A stretch of DNA of 64,000 bases, from NCBI GenBank assembly GCA_017744355.1, contig JAGIBK010000006.1, positions 231,359-295,358 on the forward strand, read 5' to 3'. Below the pieces are notes generated by a model that saw only the letters and a program-made list of their open reading frames with translations, was not told the origin of the DNA and searched no databases. Positions 57,707 through 64,000 of this stretch are shown in pieces. The number at the start of each line of letters is the position of its first letter. The first letter of the stretch is position 1. The stretch comes from a bacterium. Lineage in GTDB: Bacteria; Cyanobacteriota; Sericytochromatia; S15B-MN24; UBA4093. The position numbers were made by a program, and so were the translations under genes.

Positions 57707-58959
57707 GGCTGCCTCAGCAATTCGTCGATGCGCGCCGAGGCGCGTTTCAGGACGGGCGCAGCGGGCTCACGGCCCGCCCACAGGGGTTCTAGTTGCTGGT
57801 CGAGCTCGTTGGCGACCTCGTTCCAGTTCGGCGGCGTGCGCATGGGACGCCCGGTCGCGATCGCCTCCACGAAGGCCCGCGCTCCCTTCGGCGCCTGGGT
57901 GGTATCCAGGTAGCGCGGGCTCTCGGCCACGTCCCGGCGCGCCGGCACGATCAAGCCGCCCTCGGCGAAGGTCTCGCTCGACTTGCGCGACGCCAAGAAC
58001 TTCACCAGCTCCCAGGCGGCTTCCGGGTGTCGGCTGCTACGGGCGATCGCCCACCCCGACGCGTCCACGTCGACCACCGAGCCGGCCTTTCCGCGCGGGA
58101 AGGGAAGCACGTCCCAGTTGAAGGTGAGATTCTTGCGGAAGCCAGGCACGCTCCAGCGGCCGCTGACGAACATGGCGAGCTTCCCCTGGGCGAAGAGCTG
58201 GGCCATGGGGGCGTTGCCCGTCTGCGTCTCATTCGGAGCCGCCTGCAGACCGCGCTGCGTGTCGGCATAAGCCTGCAAGGCCGCGATCGCCTCGGGTTCG
58301 GCCAGGGTATTGCGCGTCAAATCCGCACTGAACATGTCACCACCTGCGCTCCAGACGTACGGCATCCAGAACAAGGGGCGCTTGTCGAACGAGATCCCGA
58401 AGGCATCGAGCGCGCCGTCCCCGTCCGTGTCGCGGGTGAGGCTCCGCGCCAGGGCCCGCATCTCGTCCAGGGTCCAGCTCGCCTCGGGCAGCGCGCGCCC
58501 CGCCTCTTTCAAGCGGTCGGTATTGACGTAGACCACCAGGTTCGACAGATCGCGGGGCAGGGCGTAGAGCTTGCCCTGGTAGCGCATGGCGTCGAGCCCC
58601 TGCGAGAAGAAGTCCGAAGCCGCAAGCTCCGCATCCTTCTCAAGCCACGGCCCAAGGTCCGCGAGCGCCTCCGCCGAGGCGTAAGCGGGCAGATTCCAGT
58701 TGTTGAGGAAGAGCACGTCGGGCATCTGGCCGCTTGCGACCATCACCGGCAGCTTCTGAAAGTAGCCGTCCGGCACATGCACCAGTTCGACCGGCGTCTC
58801 GGGGTGCGCGCGCCCGAACTCAGCGAGCAAGGGCTTGAGCAGCGCCACCTCATCCACGCTACCCCAGGTGGCAAAGCGGATAGTTCCGGCATCCGGAGCC
58901 GCACAGCCAGCCGTGAACAACGCGAGCATGAGCGCCAAAGCGCGACCCCAGCGCGCCAC
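57703..58959 (-). CDS. Sugar-binding lipoprotein of ABC transporter (CUT1 family)
   Basis: 418 residues. GTG start overlapping the nagZ stop by one base. Lipobox LFTAGC. Family 1 solute-binding protein: TIRFATWGSVDEVALLKPLL, VMVASGQMPDVLFLNNWNLP, and FDKRPLFWMPYVWSAGGDMF. Such proteins bind di- or oligosaccharides. Next to nagZ, the ligand may be an amino-sugar such as chitobiose or a muropeptide sugar, by context only. Confidence 0.94.
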   Translation of the reverse strand: MARWGRALALMLALFTAGCAAPDAGTIRFATWGSVDEVALLKPLLAEFGRAHPETPVELVHVPDGYFQKLPVMVASGQMPDVLFLNNWNLPAYASAEALADLGPWLEKDAELAASDFFSQGLDAMRYQGKLYALPRDLSNLVVYVNTDRLKEAGRALPEASWTLDEMRALARSLTRDTDGDGALDAFGISFDKRPLFWMPYVWSAGGDMFSADLTRNTLAEPEAIAALQAYADTQRGLQAAPNETQTGNAPMAQLFAQGKLAMFVSGRWSVPGFRKNLTFNWDVLPFPRGKAGSVVDVDASGWAIARSSRHPEAAWELVKFLASRKSSETFAEGGLIVPARRDVAESPRYLDTTQAPKGARAFVEAIATGRPMRTPPNWNEVANELDQQLEPLWAGREPAAPVLKRASARIDELLRQP

Positions 58960-60506
58960 TACACCCCCAAGGCCACCGGCAGACGGCCACCCATGGGCAC
59001 CTCACCCGCGAAGCCCGCAAGCGCAGCCTGCTGGGAGGCCGGATGATCCGAATAGGCGCAGACGAAGGCCGCCGCACCCGGCAGTTGCCGGGCGAGGTAC
59101 GGGTTCGAGAAGCTGACCGCGTACACCGCATGCCCCATCGCCCCGAGGCGTTCGAGGAAGGCCACATGCTCCGGCGCGAGATCGATGCGCTCCTTCCAGG
59201 CCTTGATGGTGCTGAAGACGGCGCACAGCACCGGCTGACCGGGCCTCAGCCGCGAAGCGAGCATCGCAAGCTCCTCGGCGCTGCTCTCCCGACGGATGAC
59301 CTCGGGAGCCGCGAAGCTCCGGGCCCTCAAGGCCTCGGCCCAAGGTGCATAAGCCTCGGCGTCGCCGTCGTCGTCGATGACCAGATGAAAGGCTGCGGAC
59401 AAATCCAGGGGCAGAGCGTCAGGGCGCGCCTGGAGCACGGTCAGCGCCCCCTCGGCGACGTCGCGCGCGAGGGTCTCGGCCTCGTGACGCAAAGCGTGAG
59501 TCTCCACGTCGGGCGTCGCTGCGAGGACGCGCTGCTTGAGCGCGAGCACCCGTGAAAGGGCCTCGTCGATCCGGGCCTCGGTGAGCTCGCCCGAAGCGAC
59601 GGCCGCAAGTACCGCTTCCAATGCTCCCTTGGGGTTGGGCGGCATCAAGAGCACGTCACAACCGGCCTTCAGGGCCTCGACCGCGGTCTCCGCCTCGCTG
59701 AAAGACCCCGTTACCCCGCCCATGATGAGCGCGTCCGAGACGACCAGACCCTCGTAGCCCAAGCGTCCCCGCAGCGCCCCCTGAAGAATCGGCGCCGAGA
59801 GAGTGGCGGGGCGTCCCGAAGGGTCCAGCGCCGGCACCGCCACGTGGGCCGACATGACGCTTCCCACGCCGGCAGCGATCGCCGCTTCAAAAGGAACCCA
59901 CTCCAGGGCCGCGAGGCGCTCGGCATTCGCATTCACCGTTGCAAGGCAGCTGTGCGAGTCGTCGGCGGTGTCCCCGTGGCCGGGGAAGTGCTTGGCGCAG
60001 GCGATCGCCCCATGGGCCTCGCAGCCGCGCACGAAGGCCGCGACGAAGGCCGCCACCTGCTGGGGATCGCCCCCGAAGCTACGGACGTTGATGATCGGGT
60101 TGTCCGGGTTGCTGTTGACGTCGGCCACCGGCGCAAGCACCCAGTTGACCCCGACGCTGCGGGCTTCGAGGGCCGTCAGGCGACCGAGATGCCAGGCGAA
60201 GTCGGGGTTGCCCGTGGCGCCGAAGGCCATAGCGTGGGGAAAGCACGAGGCTTCGTCGAAGTGCTGACCGGCCCCCATCTCGAGATCCGCCGCCACGAGC
60301 AGGGGAATCGGCGCCGCTTCGCGCAGCCGATCCAAGAGGTCGCGGTCGTCGCGCCGTTTGTCGAAGATGAAACCGCCCCAGGCATGCTCCCTGAGGTCGT
60401 CACACGCCTTCCGGCACGCCTCGGGATCCGTAGACGGCAGCGCCAGACAGAAGAGTTGAGCGACCTTGACGGCGAGCGGCAGGTCGCCGAGCGCCGGGAT
60501 GCTCAC
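58959..60506 (-). CDS. nagZ: Beta-N-acetylhexosaminidase (GH3)
   Basis: 515 residues, longer than E. coli NagZ because a GH3 C-terminal alpha/beta domain follows (about 350-515). Catalytic dyad loop KHFPGHGDTADDSHSCL (His, Asp) and nucleophile Asp in LVVSDALIMGGVTG. It cleaves GlcNAc from GlcNAc-anhMurNAc in peptidoglycan recycling. No signal peptide, so cytoplasmic. GTG start overlaps the upstream stop as GTGA. It sits between a c-di-GMP-type repeat protein and a sugar ABC transporter, and near AnmK-MurQ. Confidence 0.94.
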   Translation of the reverse strand: MSIPALGDLPLAVKVAQLFCLALPSTDPEACRKACDDLREHAWGGFIFDKRRDDRDLLDRLREAAPIPLLVAADLEMGAGQHFDEASCFPHAMAFGATGNPDFAWHLGRLTALEARSVGVNWVLAPVADVNSNPDNPIINVRSFGGDPQQVAAFVAAFVRGCEAHGAIACAKHFPGHGDTADDSHSCLATVNANAERLAALEWVPFEAAIAAGVGSVMSAHVAVPALDPSGRPATLSAPILQGALRGRLGYEGLVVSDALIMGGVTGSFSEAETAVEALKAGCDVLLMPPNPKGALEAVLAAVASGELTEARIDEALSRVLALKQRVLAATPDVETHALRHEAETLARDVAEGALTVLQARPDALPLDLSAAFHLVIDDDGDAEAYAPWAEALRARSFAAPEVIRRESSAEELAMLASRLRPGQPVLCAVFSTIKAWKERIDLAPEHVAFLERLGAMGHAVYAVSFSNPYLARQLPGAAAFVCAYSDHPASQQAALAGFAGEVPMGGRLPVALGV

Positions 60507-60916
60507 GCGAGCAGTTCGTCCAGCGACAGCGAGCGCTGCAGCTCCAGGGCCTCTTCCACCAGATCAGGCGTGCAGAAATCGAGGCGCACCAGGATCTCGC
60601 CCAGCTGGCCGCCGTGCCGGCGCTGCTCGTCGAGAGCGTCCAGGAGCTGGAGGTAACGCAGGTCTCCGTTGGAGACGAGCAACTCGCCCAGCCGGATCTG
60701 GGTCCGATACTCGCGCAGGCAAGAAATGAGCTCGTCGAAGGAGAGATAGCCGAGTTCGACGAGGATCTCGCCGATGCGCAGGTGGCGCTTCTTCTTCTCC
60801 TGGAGGGCCAGGCCCTCACGCAACTGCTCCGCGGTGATGAGGGACTTCGAAATCAGGAAGTCGCCAAAGAACCCGGCTTGAATCTCTTCAATGAAGGCTT
60901 CTTTCTGCGTGGTCAA
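60503..60916 (-). CDS. Four-repeat MshEN-like protein, possible c-di-GMP binder
   Basis: 137 residues. TTG start with AGGGGGA 6 bp upstream. Four tandem repeats of about 23-30 residues share the GspE-N/MshEN pattern: FGDFLISKSLITAEQLREGL, IGEILVELGYLSFDELISCL, LGELLVSNGDLRYLQLLDAL, LGEILVRLDFCTPDLVEEAL. In MshE two such motifs bind cyclic di-GMP. There is no ATPase or other domain. It is first in a five-gene operon with nagZ and the sugar ABC transporter, each gene overlapping the next. Ligand binding is inferred from motif similarity only. Confidence 0.78.
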   Translation of the reverse strand: MTTQKEAFIEEIQAGFFGDFLISKSLITAEQLREGLALQEKKKRHLRIGEILVELGYLSFDELISCLREYRTQIRLGELLVSNGDLRYLQLLDALDEQRRHGGQLGEILVRLDFCTPDLVEEALELQRSLSLDELLA

Positions 60917-60983
60917 CGTGTTCCCCCTTCAGCGCGCCTCGCGGCACCATGCCCCGCCTGGGGCGTGCCAATATCCGAGCAAG

Positions 60984-60989
60984 AGTATA
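60984..60989 (-). promoter_or_regulatory. -10 box of the nagZ/ABC operon
   Basis: TATACT on the - strand, about 70 bp before the TTG start at 60916, with TTTGTC 16 bp further upstream as possible -35. The divergent protease lipoprotein gene shares this gap. Confidence 0.45.
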
Positions 60990-61066
60990 CCCAAAGGGCA
61001 CCCGGGACAAATCGTCTCGGCGCGTTTCGGTTTAAAATGGAGGGTCCACGGCAAGGGAGGAAGCGG

Positions 61067-62119
61067 ATGCAAATCAGCGTAAAGACAAGACTCGGAGCCG
61101 TCATCGCGGGGGGAGTCCTCATGCTCAACGGATGCAGCGCGGGGTATTTGCTCAAGCAAGGCTACGGGCAGGCATCCCTTCTCTTCCAGCGCGAATCCAT
61201 GGAGGCCGCCCGCACCGACACGCGGCTGAGCGACGAGCAGCGGCAGCGACTCGACGTGGTGACAGGCGCCAAGGCCTACGCCATCCGCACCATCGGCCTC
61301 AAGGAGAGCGCGAGCTACGACAAGGTCATCGTGCTCGATCGCTCAGCCGTCACTTACGTGGTCTCGGGGGCCCCAAAGGACAAGCTCGAACCCTACTTGT
61401 GGCACTTCCCCGTGGTGGGGGCGGTGCCCTACAAGGGCTTCTTCGATCGCTCCGAGGCGATCGCCGAGCAAGAAGGGCTCAAGGCCAAGGGCTTCGACAC
61501 CTACTTGCGTGGCGTCGCCGCCTTCAGCCTGCTGGGGTGGATCCCCGATCCGCTCTACTCGCCCCTCTTGAAGTACGAGCCACCGGTGCTCGCCAACACC
61601 ATCATCCACGAGCTGACGCACGGGACGGTTTTCCTAAAAGGGGCATCGAGCTTCAACGAAGGCTTCGCCACCTTCGTCGGCAACCAAGGCGGGATCGGCT
61701 ACATGCGCGAACGCTACGGTCCCGATTCGGCAGAGGCCCGCTACGCGGAGGGAATGGTGCGAGATGAGCGGAAGTTCACGGCCTTCTTGCAAGACCTCGG
61801 CGCGGAGCTTCGTGCCCTCTACGGCTCCTCACGCATGTCGGAGGAGAAACTGAGCGCCCGAGAAAAGGTCTTCGCCGAGGCCCAGGCGCAGTTCGCCTTG
61901 ATCCCCTTCGAGACCGACCATTTCGCCTGGTTCGGAAAAGCGACGCTCAACAACGCCTTTCTCATGACGCTTCTGACCTACCAATCCAACGCGGATCGCT
62001 TCGAGAAGGTCTACGATCGCCTCGGGCGGGACTTGAAGGCCATGGTGCAGTTCTTTCGGGATCAGGTCGCCAAGCAGCCCGATCCCGAGGCCTACCTGGA
62101 TGGCTGGCTGAAGGGCTAG
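61067..62119 (+). CDS. Lipoprotein zinc peptidase (putative aminopeptidase, PF10023-like)
   Basis: 350 residues. GGGAGG lies 6 bp before ATG 61067. Lipobox LMLNGC. Zinc motif HELTH (in IIHELTHGTVF) near residue 183, with a downstream Glu in SFNEGFATFVGNQGG. It matches my memory of the Aminopep family of predicted aminopeptidases: lipoprotein start with AGYLLKQGYGQASLLFQRES. Substrate unknown; acts at the envelope. Its stop overlaps the convergent gene's stop as CTAG. Confidence 0.85.
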   Translation: MQISVKTRLGAVIAGGVLMLNGCSAGYLLKQGYGQASLLFQRESMEAARTDTRLSDEQRQRLDVVTGAKAYAIRTIGLKESASYDKVIVLDRSAVTYVVSGAPKDKLEPYLWHFPVVGAVPYKGFFDRSEAIAEQEGLKAKGFDTYLRGVAAFSLLGWIPDPLYSPLLKYEPPVLANTIIHELTHGTVFLKGASSFNEGFATFVGNQGGIGYMRERYGPDSAEARYAEGMVRDERKFTAFLQDLGAELRALYGSSRMSEEKLSAREKVFAEAQAQFALIPFETDHFAWFGKATLNNAFLMTLLTYQSNADRFEKVYDRLGRDLKAMVQFFRDQVAKQPDPEAYLDGWLKG

Positions 62120-62328
62120 AACACCGACGAGACGGCAGGGCTGATCCGGATCTCGCTGGTCGCAAGGAAGAAGACATCCACATGGGGAGCCACCGAGACC
62201 ATGCTCAGGTCCTCATCCAGGATGTCGACCATGACGTTGCAACCCGCGCAGGAGAACTCCTCACCACTCACGGTGTCGGCCTTGAGGGCCTTGTGGCAGA
62301 AGGGGCAGCTGAAAACGGTCTTGATCAT
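62116..62328 (-). CDS. Small zinc-ribbon protein
   Basis: 70 residues from ATG 62328, which has AGGAGG 9 bp upstream; the ATG at 62337 would directly abut the ribosome site. Two zinc knuckles, CPFC (SCPFCHKALKADTV) and CAGC (FSCAGCNVMVDILDEDL). Function unknown. Convergent with the peptidase gene, sharing CTAG. Confidence 0.7.
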   Translation of the reverse strand: MIKTVFSCPFCHKALKADTVSGEEFSCAGCNVMVDILDEDLSMVSVAPHVDVFFLATSEIRISPAVSSVF

Positions 62329-62615
62329 AGGATTCATCCTCCTGGATCGAATCTACCCGAGGCGCTTCATATTTAAACATAAACGATTGTAAACTTGCCT
62401 GCTCGAAATGCTTCCATCCATGGTTTAAATCCGCGTCCTGAAACCATTTTCGCCCAAAAAATAATTTGAAATATTTCTTTACAATCCCTCGTCTGCTCGT
62501 TTTGCCTGTCCTGTTTATCGGAAGAAAGACGGAGTTTTAACAAAGGCTTGATGTGCTTCGACAACCCTTAACAGATTCGGCGCCATAAAGAGCGTGTGTG
62601 AAAAGGAGAGGCTGT
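62329..62615. other. AT-rich intergenic region before the MGNT gene pair
   Basis: 287 bp, distinctly AT-rich, with no convincing ORF. It must carry promoters for the divergent zinc-ribbon gene and the EF-hand gene, but I find no strong -35/-10 pair. Confidence 0.5.
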
Positions 62616-63815
62616 ATGGGAAACACGAGCATCACCTCGGGCAGCATCAACCCGATCTTGTCTGAGGCGGTCATCGGTCGCAAGACCGAGGAGATGGAGC
62701 CCGTCGCCAAGCCCATCGAGGCCATCACCGCCAGCGCCGTCGAAGATCGTTCGGCTCCGGCTGTCCGGGACCACAAGGACATCAAGCCGACCGGCTCAGA
62801 CAGCACCCTCACGCTCGGCAACCTTTCCTTGAACACCCCGACCGACACCAAGCAGGGCGGCTGGCTCGACAACCTCTTCGGCAGCCCGAGCACGCCGAAC
62901 GTCAATTCGGAGCTGCTCGCTCAGGTCTACCAGAAGCGTGACGCGGCCCTCAAGGGCGAGGTCGACACCTCGCCCATCACGGGCAACAAGACCGCGCCGC
63001 GGCCCAACGACAACTGGAAGGCCGGCGGCCTCTACAGCCCCTGGGGCAAGACCGGTCGTGATTTCGACACGGCGCGCGCCATTCCCGGCTACAAGATGGA
63101 CGCCCTCGAAGCGGAGTTCGGCAAGTTCAAAGGCATCGGGCGCAACACCAACCCGCGCAACGCGGCCGGCCCCATCGGCGGCACGCACCTCTGCGAGGCC
63201 TACGACAAGCTGTGCGCGGGCGACATCGAGGGCGCCAAGGCGAGCTACAAGGCGGCCTCGAAGACCGCCTCGCCCGTCATGCTCGACCTGAACGGCGACG
63301 GCAAGCTCGGCACCACCGGCGTTTCGACCGCCAAAGAGCGTGCGACCGGCGAGATCGGCAAGACCGTCTCGTTCGATATCGACGGTGACGGCACCAAGGA
63401 CAACATCGAGTGGATGAGCGGCGACGGTGACGGGATGCTCGTAGACGACTCCGACGGCGGCGCGACCCGCGCGCTCAACACGGATGGCGAGATCGACGGC
63501 ACCCGCCTCTTTGGCGACCAGGGTGGCAAGTTCGCCAACGGCTACGAGAAGCTGAAGCGCTTCGACAAGGACGGCGACGGCAAGCTGACCGGCGCGGAGC
63601 TCGACGGCCTCAAGGTCTGGGTCGACGACGGGGATGCCCGCCTGGGCCAGGGTGAGCTCAAGAGCCTGCGGGAGCTTGGCATCACCGAGATCTCGGTGGT
63701 GATGAAGCTGGAGCAGAACACGCGGGGCGAAGACCTCATGCGCTCGAGCTTCACCCAGAACGGCCAGTCCAAGATCACCGAAGACGTCTGGTTCGCCGAC
63801 GCCTCCAAAGGGTAA
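62616..63815 (+). CDS. MGNT-leader protein with EF-hand-like calcium loops
   Basis: 399 residues. AAGGAGAGG precedes ATG 62616. N-terminus MGNTSITSGSINPI continues with AVIGRKTEEMEPVAKPIEAI, shared with the next gene. The middle is a Pro/Asp/Asn-rich globular part. The C-terminal half holds calcium-binding loops: DLNGDGKLG, DIDGDGTKDN, DKDGDGKLTGAELDG, and DDGDARLGQGELKSLRELGI, as in EF-hand or dockerin-like proteins and RTX-type LDLDGDG domains. No Sec signal is visible. Function unknown; likely secreted or surface protein by its calcium loops. Confidence 0.8.
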   Translation: MGNTSITSGSINPILSEAVIGRKTEEMEPVAKPIEAITASAVEDRSAPAVRDHKDIKPTGSDSTLTLGNLSLNTPTDTKQGGWLDNLFGSPSTPNVNSELLAQVYQKRDAALKGEVDTSPITGNKTAPRPNDNWKAGGLYSPWGKTGRDFDTARAIPGYKMDALEAEFGKFKGIGRNTNPRNAAGPIGGTHLCEAYDKLCAGDIEGAKASYKAASKTASPVMLDLNGDGKLGTTGVSTAKERATGEIGKTVSFDIDGDGTKDNIEWMSGDGDGMLVDDSDGGATRALNTDGEIDGTRLFGDQGGKFANGYEKLKRFDKDGDGKLTGAELDGLKVWVDDGDARLGQGELKSLRELGITEISVVMKLEQNTRGEDLMRSSFTQNGQSKITEDVWFADASKG

Positions 63816-63870
63816 GCAAGCTTTAGCGCGGCGAGACGCCTAGGTTCGAAGCGGGAGAAGGAGTAAGGCA

Positions 63871-64000
63871 ATGGGCAACACGAGCATCACCTCGGGCGGC
63901 ATCAACCCCATCATCGCCAACGCGGTCATCGGTCGTAAGACCGAAGAGATGGAGCCCGTCGCCAAGCCCATCGAGGCCATCACCGCCAACGGCATCGAAG
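63871..64000 (+). CDS. Second MGNT-leader protein (cut by window end)
   Basis: 43 codons present: MGNTSITSGGINPI then AVIGRKTEEMEPVAKPIEAI, nearly identical to the upstream gene's N-terminus. AGAAGGAGT precedes the ATG. A tandem paralogue 55 bp after the first; the rest is outside the window. Confidence 0.85.
   Translation, partial: MGNTSITSGGINPIIANAVIGRKTEEMEPVAKPIEAITANGIE

Noticed and set aside
62373..62564. 63-residue - strand frame in the AT-rich gap
   Set aside because: No ribosome site, no motif, and it lies in the presumed promoter region of two divergent genes.

Overview
The window is GC-rich bacterial DNA with dense gene packing: many ATGA or GTGA start/stop overlaps and short intergenic gaps. 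Three observations point to Cyanobacteria or a non-photosynthetic sister lineage (Sericytochromatia/Melainabacteria type). First, the cyanobacterial palindrome GCGATCGC (HIP1) recurs; I counted about 48 copies by eye. Second, there is an LdpA-like iron-sulfur protein. Third, next to it is a Ycf45-type R3H/AAA ATPase. No photosynthesis or clock genes are present, so a heterotrophic relative is the better guess. This is inference, not a phylogeny.

Layout. 1-3 kb: an envelope-stress locus (ECF sigma end, zinc-finger anti-sigma, RseB-like protein, HtrA protease). 3-11.4 kb: PAP2 phosphatase, glpK-glpD, an exported double-domain cyanophycinase, hydrolase, LysM/cysteine amidase, peroxiredoxin. 11.4-20.5 kb: a PAS histidine kinase with its receiver, PepA, thioesterase, MBL hydrolase, DUF3465 lipoprotein, and a heterodimeric ABC exporter. 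20.5-31.5 kb: chemoreceptor, exported glycine-rich protein, acyltransferase-3 with an SGNH lipoprotein, GAF histidine kinase, RluA synthase, HD hydrolase, amino-acid permease, and a membrane-anchored unknown. 31.5-40.2 kb: housekeeping genes (sucCD, purA, dnaB, rplI, yajQ; divergently rlmH, DUF1934, argS). 40.2-45.6 kb: an operon of FapA, Orn/Lys/Arg decarboxylase (apparently with a CTG start), LdpA and Ycf45.

45.6-49.5 kb is an AT-rich accessory island without HIP1. It carries a lipoprotein plus a subtilisin-like lipoprotein protease, followed by about 1.2 kb of degraded, hairpin-rich DNA. 49.5-52.6 kb holds a repeat-bearing lipoprotein and a TnpB-like RuvC nuclease whose reading frame runs without a stop into a helical, phasin-like protein. 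52.7-60.9 kb looks like an amino-sugar and peptidoglycan-recycling region: an AnmK-MurQ fusion on the + strand, and on the - strand an operon of an MshEN-like (c-di-GMP-type) repeat protein, NagZ, a sugar-binding lipoprotein and two permeases. 61-64 kb carries a zinc-protease lipoprotein, a small zinc ribbon, and two tandem proteins sharing the N-terminus MGNTSITSG, the first with EF-hand-like calcium loops. A third protein at 54.9-55.9 kb begins almost the same way.

The best candidates for something undescribed are the TnpB read-through fusion, the MGNT-leader protein family, the c-di-GMP-type repeat protein heading the nagZ/ABC operon, and the LdpA/Ycf45 operon in a setting without photosynthesis genes.
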